64,000 bases of DNA from Amoeboaphelidium protococcarum. Lineage: Eukaryota > Aphelidiomycota > Aphelidea. Below are positions 47,833 through 59,581 of the stretch, piece by piece. A program made the position numbers and the translations under genes. Each line of letters begins with the position of its first letter. The first letter of the stretch is position 1. The DNA lies in NCBI GenBank assembly GCA_023515745.1, contig JALECJ010000258.1, forward strand, positions 810,501 through 874,500. Reading direction: 5' to 3'. A model generated the notes under the pieces. The model did no database searches. It saw nothing but the letters and a program-made list of their open reading frames with translations, and was not told the DNA's origin.

Positions 47833-50800
47833 TCAAGAGGCATTTTGTTCACCATCTATACGGAGAGCATTGTCACAGCGCGTCAACTAGGACTTTCTTG
47901 TTCCAAAGTATGGCGCCTTTACTGAAGAGAAACAGCCACGATGGCGCGCATCTTCAATCAACGATCTCCAGCATGAATCGGACTGAAGCGAGTTGACATG
48001 ACCAAATATCCACAATGAACTCTTGGCCCTGGTCAGTCCGACATTCAATCGGCGTTCATCAGCCAAAAAGCCAACAGCTTGCCTTGAATTTGCTCGCACG
48101 CATGAGAACAAGATCACATCCTTCTCCTAGCCTTAAAATCCATCAACAGTGTTAATATTCACAGCATTCAGTATCTCGGCGCCAAACTTTCGCCTGAACA
48201 TATTCTGCAAGTACACCTTTTGCATCTTATACGGAGTTATAATACCAATCAGCCCAGAGAAGCCAATATCTGGAAACGAAGAACAAAGCTGGATGAACTT
48301 TGCCATGATGGCATTTGCTTCAGCTTTATTGACCAGCGAAGTACCAGACTTCTCCTCAGCGGACTTTCCAACATCATAAAATTAATAAGGAGGAAAAGAC
48401 TGATCTGCATGCCATTTCCTGGTACTGAGACGTAACATATCAGGACCGTCTTGTAAGAGTCCATCATAGAACATTTAGATCGGAAATTTAGATATTGCCG
48501 GGTGCATCCTATACTAAACGTTCAATAGATGGACACTCTGAGGACAGGCAATCTGCATACGAGAAAATAAGCTCTAGTCATATCCATACTTTTTTGCATC
48601 TTCGGATATGATAGTTGGAGGCAATTGTTTGGGATCTCCAACTAAGATACACTTATTTACTTGATATTTGAGAGGAATCAGCGTTGAGAGCTCTATTGCT
48701 TGACATGCTTCATCAACGATTAAATAGTTAAATCCGCCATCTATTAGATTAAAGCTATCATGGCCAGAGAATCCTAAAGTGGTGCATATTACTTGAGCCT
48801 AATTCATAATCTGTTTTCTGTATTTAAGCTATAGACTTTCCATAAGTTTTCTATCGTTATCTCGTCGACTTTTTAACTGGGTGATCTGCTCAATCACTTT
48901 CTACTTTCTATCGTAACGTTCAGAAATCTTTGAGCCAATATCATCAGCTTCCTTGGCAGATTTTGCTTAATATTACTGGAGATACAAACCATCCAACTCA
49001 TCCTTTACCTACTTTAATGTGCTACGAAGATTACTTAATTGTTGCTTTGCATCAGCGGAAGTATCTTAAGCGGCAGACTCATCCTAGTCCTCCTCTTCAG
49101 CTATTTTAATCTCAACTAACGACTCAAGAGTAACATCCTTAACACTCTCGTGAACTCCCTCCATTGTGCCAAGTCTAACTACATTCAATTTAATTCTACG
49201 ATCATCAGAGCACTTGACGCCGTTTCTCAGTCGCCGCACTAGTTCATCAACGGCAGCATTTGAAGGGGCACACAAGAGAACACGCCTACCATCTTCGTAT
49301 GCTAAACGAGACTATTAAGTAAAAAATTCAGAGAGGAAGGCAATAATGGTCAGTGATTTGCCATTCCCTGCAGGACCCTAAATGAGTTTAAAGCCTTATG
49401 CCATGGTCAAAGAAGAGACGACAGCCTCGGCTTACGATGGATTAAGACCATACTTATCGGCAACTCTGTCAATTCTCACACGATCATTAACATTATCATT
49501 CTTCAACTACGGATTAAGAATATGATTGACAAGTCTTATGTTGCCGACGCTATACAGTGCCGATAGTTCTCTTACTAGACTTCCAATAGATCCCAACCTT
49601 CCCACAGTCCATAATTTATTCAAATTTAAACTCTTGTGTAAAAGTCTTCCACTTGTGTTACGCACTAGTACAGACATGGTACTTACCTGGGATGTTCTCT
49701 TGATCACAATCACTTTGCCAAAGGTAAAACTTCTGCATTATTCCAAATAAGACCAGACAGAATCTTGGGATTTCAAATTAGACATTTCGTCATTACAAAG
49801 TAGCAGCAGGTCATTCTCCATCAATTGATAATCCGACGATTTAATTTCGAATACCAATTCATGATTAGAGTCTACAGCAACGGCATTGACCAGTTTATAC
49901 TAAAGCAGCTAACTTGCCTGAAATTCTTACAACTACCCAAGTAACTGAGCTTTAGCTTCCATGATGAACAATGGCTCAAAGTGATTAACATATGCATCAG
50001 TAGAACTGAACACTGATAGAGGCTTCCTGAATAATTGCAGATTGGTCTAGAGCTTTTACACACTCCATTCAAGAAGAGCATTGACAAATAGTTCTACAGT
50101 CTTGGCTCTTCGTACTTGATTAGAGGCACCAGGAAGTTGAATTAATGTTGCAGGCTTCTTGGGAGTGAATCCAGACAATAACTTGACTTGCCGATTACCA
50201 GTGGAACTATTAGCAGTCACCGATCCTAGAGATTCAATAGTTAATCGCTTGCCCTGCGAATCACCGCCTTGGGTATCACCAAGCATCTCTTACTAAGGGC
50301 GCTTTAATGGCATCTTTATGGGATCATTCTTTACCTATTACTTAATTGCTTAAAATGCCGCGGATCTTTAACTACTAGTCTTAGGCGGCTGAATAACAGC
50401 TAAAGGTCTCTACTAGATTGCACTAAACTGCTACTACTGCAAAGTCTTTGCCACTGAAGGGCCAGCCACCGATTTGAATGGCAGAGTAGATTATTACATA
50501 TTACTAGCCTACTAGATAGGCTTTTAAGATATAGAATTAGATGTCCGGCGCATAGAAGATTCATAATCCAAAACTTGAGTCAACTTGGCGGCGAGTGAGG
50601 AGCATCCATCGAAATGCAAAGGTATGATAGATTGCTGCATATAGTCCAAACACTTTACTCCAACCACTCTTTTCATATCAAGATATGTCTGCATATAATT
50701 ACATATCAGTTATACAACCTTACCGATACCATGGCTCTTATCAGATATTAATCTTCGTAAAGTTTTCAGAGTGATCAGTAATAGTCTATCAGCAAAAGCA

Positions 50801-51486
50801 TTATCGAGCATCCTGGAAACATCTGTACAATATTGAGCATCATTGATCTGTGACGAGACAGTAGAGGAATCTACCTGCACAAATGCCTAGTCCAAGAGAT
50901 ATGACCATACCTTTACGATAATTCTAGCATCTTTTCCTAGATCAAACCGAATATCCTGAATAGACTTTCTCTACAAGTACTACAAAACTTACGCGGACCA
51001 AAATCGCAGAGTCTAGTCTTTATGAACAATCAGCCATAAGAAAGAGACAGGTACAACGCCATTCACCACAGGAACAAAGAGCTTCTACGTGGCTTTCAAC
51101 AGAGCGCCTAATCTTTACGAAATCTCCCGTGCGATTCCATTATCCATCAAGAGAAACGGTTAATGAAGAACCTCATAAAATGCCAATGATATCCTGATAT
51201 TGTCTCTCAAAGACACAGAATAATTATCTTGGTCACCTTTGAGCACGTCAGAGACTCTATCAATGTCATACTTTAGGACCATATTGAATTTGGCATCTTC
51301 CAAATGGTTAACAATATACCGGTACGCCTTACAGCATTACTCACACGCGCGCAGATGAGACTGTAACTTGAGCATATCAGGCGGTTGATTCAAGATTTAC
51401 TAAACAAGCTCCGTTTATAGCTATTCAACTTCATTATCAGAAGATTAAGTTAATTTGTGAAATATCACATCACAACTATTCGTCAT
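47833..51486 (-). CDS. SEN1: SEN1/senataxin-type RNA-DNA helicase
   Basis: 1217 residues, single exon. Superfamily 1 helicase motifs are in order: I GPAGNGKS (about residue 704), Ia LLCAPSNAAVDELVRRL, II VDEACQA (about 925), III LVGDPKQLPP, IV NVQYRMHP, V GIITPYKMQ, then VDGFQGQEKDVI and VI NVGLTRAKSSLWIFG. The Q of QYRMHP and the Q after DGF are TAG, invariant glutamines in this family. The N-terminal 600 residues are helical, as in the Sen1 N-terminal domain. Sen1/senataxin unwinds R-loops and terminates RNA polymerase II transcription in the nucleus. Length is between the fungal (about 2000) and the shorter IGHMBP2-like members. The N-terminal helical part favours SEN1 over UPF1. Confidence 0.92.
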
Positions 51487-51641
51487 TCTTCTCTATAATA
51501 GTCAAATGAATGTGAATTTTACGAACAAGGGAAAGACAAAAGAGGCCGCGCGTTGAATGAAAGACACTGAAATACCCCTAAAATTTTCGATAGAGATGAA
51601 ACATTAAAATGAATGAAAGGCGAATGGAATTCTTAAAAATG

Positions 51642-53726
51642 TCACATGTTCTATTTCTATTTAATCTAAAGGAGTATTTCATCGTAAACATCAACATACA
51701 CTGCTCTGTTGTGATCAGCGAAAAACTTGATGCGCTTCAATAGATCCAACAGATCATCCTTCACGTCAGCCACGCCTTATCTGACCAACACGTCGTCCGA
51801 GAGAAGAACGCCACCAGACTTGAGATATTCCAAAATGATGTTTTATACACGTGCAAACAGAGCAACATAAAGATGACTATCTGGATACAAAGATTTATCA
51901 ATTAAGTTGGACATTTAGGTGGACTCAACATCAGAGAACTGCCGACCGCAAATCTTGGAAGCTTCATGTACACAGAAATCCGTCAGTTACGCCATTTTTG
52001 TATCCTATTCATTTAGTAGTATCTTGAGATGCTATTTAATTTCTTTGATGTGAAAGTTGTTACATCGCGACCCAGCGTACTGCTTAACAATCAACAAGAT
52101 TGTAGACACCACCACCAAATCTTGCCAGTCATCGTGATACTTTTTCAGACGCCCAACATCAAGTTTAAATGTCTCTGGTAGAGACGACTACACGGCTTAT
52201 TATGTGTCTGAAAAGTCTTTGATCAAATCAATGAGCGCATTGTAATATACAGCGGAAGCATCAACGCCATCTTTCTACGTGGCAGAAGCATATGGCCTTA
52301 ACCAGGCAACAGTGTTTTTTACAGAACCGCTTCTATTCTTTAGAGACATTTTGAAGCAAAGCCTCTCATAATTCACCGCTTCTTGAACAACATATGGCCG
52401 CAGTCGACGGAGTTAATCATTAGCCAAGTCAATCTTCATCTTTTCCAAAATCTCAAAAGCTTGACGTAAGGCGCCGATTAGATCACCACATTTGAAAGTC
52501 TGCACCATATTCTCGACCAGTATATCTCTAATAGGCGCGCAATGTGATTTTAGTAGGTCAGCGATATAAGCAATGAATTTTGCTGCGTCAAAAACTCCCC
52601 TCTGTAATTACTGATCAATTAACGACACATCAATATTTTGCTCTAATGAGCGTTTGTAATCATCATTCGCCACAATGTCGAGGAGAATCGCCTTAATCTC
52701 ATGAAGTAGCACTGGGATCTTCTTGAAAGTCTTTCTAGAAGAGTCTTGATCAATTTCCAACTTGAGCTACGACCAAAATGCCAGAGATTGCTATTTCAGT
52801 CTAGTAGCTCTATCGCCATTGTAATTCGGTCTAAACTCGAGATTTTCATCAAATAACATATCGTGTCGCAACTGGAGGTTACTCGAGATGGACTCCAAAT
52901 TCAACTCTCGCATAGAATTCTTTGTTATGGGAGGAAGGTTGGATCCAAACACGGCCGCGAGATTGAATAGATAATCTTTAACTTTAAACTAATCTTGTTA
53001 TTAAATATCCAGTATCTAGTTGGTACTGTTTGATCGTTTGAGAGCAGACGCGCTCTCATGAGATGAGCCAGCACCAAACTTTGCCAAATCATTAGCACTC
53101 AGGGACTTTTTCAATTGTAATTATTTACGCAGTCTTTATATAGTTGCCAATTTCTGAGCCCTTTGCACCTAAAAACTGCTTCTGCTCACAATCCCTTCAA
53201 TAATGATTTTACGCCTGAGATTTGCGAGTTCGTGATCAAGTTGTATTTTAGCACTCAGCTGTACCGAGAATTGACTCTTGGTCAAGTATTACTAACTTTG
53301 GCGCAGCTGAACTTATGCCGCCTTCTATCTTAATCTATATTAAATTTTTAGCAGTTACTTTTATTTCCTTTGATACGCAGCATCAATCTTTGCAATTACA
53401 GTCTGCAAAGAGATTTTAGATGATGCAGAGCTGTGCATCGAATCGAGCTTTCGCATTCGACGCCTTCTTATCGGACTCCGAGGAGGCATGTAGTCGATCA
53501 TAAAAGCCAACGATGCAGGACCATGTGCAATTAAAACTCCAGCTGATGGCGACCAAAGTTGCTTATTAATGGCAGATAAACTTTGATTCTTCTGATTTAA
53601 AGTTTACAACCTCGGAGACACGGATAATCCTTGGAATCTAGATTTGAATTCCTGATTAACATTCCGATGATCAGTATTGAGTTTCTATTGCGCTGGTTGA
53701 GGATCGTAATTAGAGCTTGAATCCAT
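51642..53726 (-). CDS. TCP11/SOK1 family protein
   Basis: 694 residues, single exon. The TCP11 domain covers about residues 290-690: IPVLLHEIKAILLDIVANDD, GVFDAAKFIAYIADLL, CAPIRDILVENMV, DLIGALRQAFEILEKMKIDL and PYVVQEAVNYERLCF. Before it lies a Lys/Gln/Arg-rich coiled coil. The family includes yeast SOK1, a suppressor of protein kinase A defects, and mammalian TCP11, so a role around cAMP/PKA signalling is possible but biochemically undefined. It is divergent from RNR1. Dozens of TAA/TAG codons are present. Confidence 0.85.
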
Positions 53727-54182
53727 TTTGACAATCCTGATTAAATATGCGATAAGAAAATCAAGGTGGTTAAGATATCAAAGGAGAGCTATTACTTATA
53801 ATGATTGGTTTAATATAGTCTATCGCGAAGCCATGACGACGGCGATCAGATGCAACACACGTTTCAGAGTTATAAAGTGAGATTCCGTTTCTAGTACGTT
53901 TCACTAAACATATAATCGATAGACTTCCATTTAAGCCTCAAACAATTAATCTTGCCGATTTTGAGTAGATCTCGGCCCGTCTGCGGCATACAACATATAT
54001 CATTTAGGCAACTATTATCATCTGAAACCGTTTCACCGCTCTCATTTTGACGAACAACTTGCTCGACTCGCGTTGCAACTCCTCTTTTCTCTTCATTACG
54101 TAATATTGGAATCACATTTAAATCCACACATATAACACCATTATTATTACAGTGACCCCCATATTGCTCTGTTATGCCCCAT
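53727..54182. other. Divergent promoter of TCP11 and RNR1
   Basis: Spacer between divergent genes. A minus-strand frame at 53891-54127 begins only with GTG and shows no family, so it is not called. Confidence 0.6.
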
Positions 54183-56681
54183 ATGTATGTCCTAAAAAGA
54201 GGTAAGAATTTAATCCATCTCTCATCATTGTCATTGCCAATATCATTGAAAATTCCCGTGTAGATGGGCGCACTGAAAATGTGCTCTTTGATAAAATTAC
54301 CTCTCGTATCAGCAAATTGTGTTATGGTTTGAACACAAACTTTGTTGAGCCTGTTGAGGTTACTTAGAAGGTATGTAGTATACGTTTTACTTCAAGTATC
54401 TTATGATGTTTTGTAGGTAATCAATGGTGTTTACAGCGGTGTCACTACTGTCGAACTGGACAACCTGGCTGCTGAAACTGCTGCGTGTTTGACTGTAAAA
54501 CATCCTGATTATGCCATCCTTGCTGCGCGCATCGCTGTGTCTAATTTGCACAAGGAAACCAAGAAGATGTTCTCTCAAGTTGTTGAGGATCTGTACACTT
54601 ATATCAATCCAAAGAATGGCAAGCCAGCTCCGATGATTAGTGAAGAAACATACGCTATCATCATGGAGAATGCAGAACGTCTGAACTCTGCCATCATTTA
54701 CGACCGTGACTTTAACTACAACTTTTTTGGTTTCAAGACTCTGGAGAGAAGTTACTTGCTGCGTATTAATGGTAAAGTTGCCGAGCGTCCTTAGCACATG
54801 TTGATGAGAGTCTCAATTGGTATTCATGGTAGAGATATCGAGTCTGCTATCGAGACATACAATCTGATGAGCGAAAAGTTCTTCACCCATGCAAGTCCTA
54901 CTCTATTTAACGCTGGTACTCCTCGTCCTCAATTGTCTAGTTGCTTCTTGCTCACAATGTCTGATGATTCCATAGAGGGAATATATGACACCCTTAAGAC
55001 GTGCGCTATGATCAGTAAGAGTGCTGGTGGTATCGGTCTTAATGTTCACTGTATCAGAGCTGCTGGCTCGTACATTGGTGGAACTAATGGATACTCCAAC
55101 GGACTGGTCCCAATGCTGCGCGTCTACAACAACACTGCTCGATACGTTGATCAAGGTGGAAACAAGCGTCCTGGTGCTTTTGCAATGTACCTTGAGCCTT
55201 GGCATGCAGATGTGTTTGACTTTTTGGACCTGAAGAAGAATACTGGAAAGGAAGAGAATCGTGCTCGTGATCTGTTTTATGCTCTCTGGATTCCAGACTT
55301 GTTCATGAAAAGAGTTGAAAACAATGAAGACTGGAGTCTTTTCTGTCCAAACGAAGCTCGTGGCCTGGCTGATTGCTATGGTGAAAAGTTTGAACAGCTT
55401 TACATGCAGTACGAAAAGCAGGGGATTGCTCGTAAGACTGTCAAGGCACAGAAATTGTGGTATGCAATTATGGAGTCGCAAGTTGAGACTGGTACTCCGT
55501 ACATGCTGTACAAAGATGCTTGTAATGAGAAGAGTAACTAGAAGAATTTGGGCACCATCAAATGCAGTAATTTGTGCACTGAGATTGTTGAATACAGTGC
55601 TCCAGATGAGGTTGCTGTCTGTAATTTGGCCTCTTTGTCTCTGCCAAACTTTGTTGAAAAGAAGAGCTTCAACTTTGAGAAGCTTCGTCAAGTGACTAAA
55701 GTCGTTACCAAGAATTTGAACAAGATTATCGACATCAATTACTACCCTGTTGAAGCTGCAAGACGCTCAAACATGAGACATCGTCCTATAGGATTAGGCG
55801 TTCAAGGTCTTGCTGATGCTTTTATCTTGATGCGCTTCCCATTCGATTCTCCTGAAGCTCGTCAACTGAATCGTGACATCTTTGAGACCATCTACTATTC
55901 TGCATTGGAGGCTAGTTGTGAACTGGCTGAGAGAGATGGTCCTTATGAGACTTATGCTGGTTCGCCTGCTAGTTAAGGCATTCTGCAATATGACATGTGG
56001 AACGTCACACCTTCTGACCGCTGGAACTGGGCAGAGTTGAAGGCTAAGATCGCTTAGCATGGTGTGCGTAATAGTCTATTGGTTGCACCGATGCCAACTG
56101 CTTCTACCTCTTAGATTCTGGGAAATAATGAGTGCTTCGAGCCGTACACCTCCAATATCTATGTGCGCCGTGTCCTCTCTGGCGAGTTTTAGATTGTCAA
56201 TCCTCATCTGCTGAAGGATCTTACTGACATGGGACTATGGAATGATTCGATGAAGAACAGAATCATTGCTGATAGTGGAAGTATTCAGCGTATCCGTGGT
56301 ATTCCTGATGATATCAAGGAACTGTACAAGACCACCTGGGAGATTTCATAGAAGATCATCATTGATATGGCTGCTGATCGTGGTGCTTTCATTGACCAGT
56401 CTCAGTCGTTGAACATTCACATTGCTGAGCCTAATTTTGGCAAGTTGACGAGCATGCACTTTTACGGTTGGAAGAAGGGATTGAAGACTGGTATGTATTA
56501 TTTGAGAAGTCGTCCAGCAGTTGATGCTATCAAATTTACTGTGGATCAGAATGCTCTGAAGGAGGAGAATGATGAATACGAGTCCAGTATCTCTGGTGAG
56601 AGTGATGAAGTTGCCAAGAACTTGGCCGCTCTGTCGTGCTCTATTAACAACAAGGATGACTGCATGATGTGTTCCGGCTGA
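54183..56681 (+). CDS. RNR1: Ribonucleotide reductase large subunit
   Basis: Class Ia ribonucleoside-diphosphate reductase alpha chain, which makes deoxyribonucleotides. Exons are 54183-54201, 54264-54370 and 54417-56681; the 62- and 46-nt introns are GTAAG/GTATG...TGTAG. 796 residues (human 792). The N-terminal ATP-cone begins [18 protein letters not shown]. Active-site blocks: [20 protein letters not shown] (first redox Cys), NLCTEI (Cys and Glu), [15 protein letters not shown], and the C-terminal CMMCSG shuttle cysteines. Conserved glutamines are written TAG (AERP-Q-HM; TS-Q-ILGNNE) and TAA ([11 protein letters not shown]). Standard-code reading would cut the enzyme into about seven pieces. 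This is the best single proof of the code in the window. Confidence 0.99.
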
Positions 56682-56892
56682 GAGAGTGTATACTTGATGA
56701 TGATTTGTATGTATTGATGGACGTAAAAAATGTGTGTGTGTACTATGCCGTGTGAATAGTTGTTAAAGTGTGAAATAAAAGTTTTATGACTCAGCGCGCC
56801 GCTTTGTTTTTCTCCCTCTTCTCTTTGTCATTGTTACAATTTTATTCTTCCTATACTTGTTAAACTTAAGTGGTATAGCTAGTAAAATAAAC

Positions 56893-57447
56893 ATGCCTAG
56901 AAATATTTTAATTTGTATTGATGGAAGTAGCTCTGCTAATTACGCATTCAGGTGGAGTGCAGAGAACTTCTTGCGACCAGATGATCACATTTGGCTCTTG
57001 CATGCCACGCGCGACTACAAGAGTCTGGACCTGCCTATTCCAACCAGTGATATGCAGCATAAGAAGGGTAAGTTGTTGTCAATATTATCATTAATTAATG
57101 ACATGTATCATCTCATTTTTTCATATTTATAACACTGTGTAGAGTGGTCATAAGAAGCTATCCATGAGTATGAGTAGAAGGTGCAAGAGTCTGCCAAGTA
57201 GTTGGTATCTCAGTACACTAATCGACTGATTGCGGACAAGATGAAGTGTGAGGCTGTGATTGTCAAAGGAGATCCTCGACAAGTCATTCTGGAGTACATT
57301 GACAAGTTCAAGCCGGCGGCGACTGTGATGGGTAGCCGTGGACTTGGTCTGATTAAGAGATCCTTGCTGGGCAGTGTCAGTGACTACATTCTACACAATA
57401 GTGATTTCCCCGTGATTATTGTGCGTGAGAACAACAATGATAAATGA
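56893..57447 (+). CDS. Universal stress protein (USP)
   Basis: 159 residues from two exons (56893-57067, 57143-57447) with a 75-nt intron, GTAAG...TGTAG. It opens PRNILICIDGSSSANYAF, the usual first strand and helix of the USP fold. The C-terminal ATP-binding pattern G-2x-G-9x-G(S/T) is present in MGSRGLGLIKRSLLGSVS, ending DFPVIIVRE. That places it with ATP-binding, MJ0577-like members. It is probably a cytosolic nucleotide sensor in stress response; the partner is unknown. It lies 211 bp downstream of RNR1 in the same direction. Confidence 0.92.
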
Positions 57448-57632
57448 GCCAGTGATAATTTGTTGGCTATTGGAATATATTATGAATTTGAATGTAGTAT
57501 AAATATGGTATTTTAAATTTTCAGAGGACTTTGCTACCTATAGCTATAAAGTGTGGTTTAATTACTTGGAACAACAAGTTACAGTATATGAAAGCTAATT
57601 ACTCTACAATCACTGTGATAATCACGCATAGT

Positions 57633-59193
57633 TCATGGATAAGACTCACTATATATCTTCTATACGGCGTCTTTGAAGCGTAGGAAATTAACTTCGGTCA
57701 TGCCACGCTTAACTCCATTCTATAGTAATCGTGTCTATTTCGCCAATGGATTAGAACTTTACTGCTATTACTATTACTGCTGCAATTAAATTTATTACTT
57801 TGTGAAGGAGCCACTATTCCTCTATGGAAATGCACTAGGCGGAGACATCATTGTGTGACCAACAGCAGCAGATGCAGACGCGGAACTACCCAGCATATTG
57901 TGCTTAATCAGAGCCACCAAGACTAGCGATTGAGTGAGTTATCGCAAATGCAAAGTCATTCCAGCCAGTTGCATAGTGGCCTGACATGACGCGTCTCTAG
58001 GGAATGGAATATCAGCACCATTACCATGTACATGCAGGGAGGAAACTTATTCAGTGTTATCGAAACTTTTACCCAGTTGTTGGCTTTTCGCGGATTGTCC
58101 AGATTAAAGAGTATTGTGCCCCACCAAGTCTTTATTGTTCTAATCGGAAATTGAACCATCCCTGGAATTACTCAATTGCTGGTTCTCACTATCACCAGTA
58201 ACATCTTGCTTAATTTCAGAAGACGCTTTACTGCCTAATGGATCTAAAACTGAATTATTAGTTCCTTAAATACTTTACTGAAGTGCAGGCGAAGACTATT
58301 ACTTACTTCCGTAGATAAAGGATACATCAAAGACCACGTCAATCATATCAGAACATATCTCAAAAGTCTGCATATCTACAGGTGAACTATCTGTTGCAAT
58401 ATACAACTTGGACACTATGTCAAAGACGAAAGCCTTCTCAATACCAGAATTGGCACATAGGACATTGAGCAGATTCTCAAGAGCAGGAAACTCGGGCAGT
58501 AATTTTTATGCCACCTTACTCATAGCCTCGTACACTGAGTGATCATAGATACTGGTGAGATAGAAATTGAGCTGAATAAACTAATCCAAACCGGTATCTG
58601 TCAATTCATCCACTAGTCGCTACTAAATATCTCGCTGTGTCTCCAGTTTATGGTCTTCCGATAGCGCATCCACCTTATGAATAAATATCTCAAAAGATAC
58701 TCTGCTATTTAACTAATTAACACTCGTAATTATCATAAATAGTCTAGCCAGTGCTTCCAAATAATCATCTTGAGCATCAATAACAAACACCAGGGAAATG
58801 AACGGCCCATGGAAGATCTGAAGACTTCTATCTTCAAGCACAGATTCAAATGCCTCTATAGACGCTGGAAAGTCCCACAATTCAAAATCTTTAAAGCAAG
58901 ACCAAGACATTATACTATCCACAGCACCGCCACTAATACCACCGAAATTCTGAATATCCAAGTGCACTGGTGACGCTTACTATATAGAACGCGTGAGTGT
59001 GGCAGTCGATTCCAGAAATAGTGTCTCATTAGGTGACATTTTATGGAACACAACTTTCTGAATTGAGCTCTTTCCACTTCTACACACAGTCAGTCAGTCA
59101 TTCATTCATTCAAGTATAAAAAGTTTAAAATAAACTAACAATTACTAAGTCTTACCGAGAAAGTCCCATAAATATAAGCTTTGGTTTAATCAT
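57633..59193 (-). CDS. GTR2: RagC/D-type GTPase (GTR2)
   Basis: 494 residues from exons 59193-59156 and 59079-57633; the 76-nt intron, GTAAG...TGTAG, falls inside the P-loop. P-loop GLSRSGKSS (residues about 10-18) is followed by [93 protein letters not shown] and SSPVDMQ, nearly identical to RagC. Rag heterodimers sit on the vacuole/lysosome and recruit TORC1 in response to amino acids; the A/B partner is not in this window. A Gln-rich insert of about 130 residues separates the roadblock core from the final conserved helix ([18 protein letters not shown]), which is longer than in animals. Confidence 0.95.
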
Positions 59194-59581
59194 ATCCAAG
59201 TAGTTGCGTTTTAAATAGACTAAGCGTTGAAATGATAAGAAGAAATACCTATGATGTAACTTTACGGCGATTGTATCGATTTGTAACAACGATTCGATCC
59301 ACAAGCGCTTAAGTTTAATGGGCGGATGACAGAAGTGGGTCAGGTAGGTTGAGAGTACTGTACTCAGAGACGTATAAGACGCGGCCAGCTGTGAAGCGAT
59401 GACTGGGCAATGATGACAGACAGAACATTTGGCGCGCGTGCTTTATGATGATGTGATAATCGTCACTCAATTGCTGCAAGTGCACAGCTTCGAAATAAGT
59501 ATATATTTTGTGATAACATGATTTCTCTACGCGACTTAATCCAAGGAAGATATTCTATGGGACTCGTTGTACTTAAGGACG
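59194..59581. other. Divergent promoter of GTR2 and HK
   Basis: Spacer between the GTR2 start and the histidine kinase start. No other feature seen. Confidence 0.6.

Noticed and set aside
53891-54127. 79-codon minus-strand open frame between TCP11 and RNR1
   Set aside because: Starts only with GTG, lies in a divergent promoter region and matches no family. With TGA the sole stop, chance frames of this length are expected.
54903-55691. 262-residue minus-strand frame over RNR1
   Set aside because: Exact antisense of the strongly conserved RNR1 coding sequence; a shadow frame with no homology.
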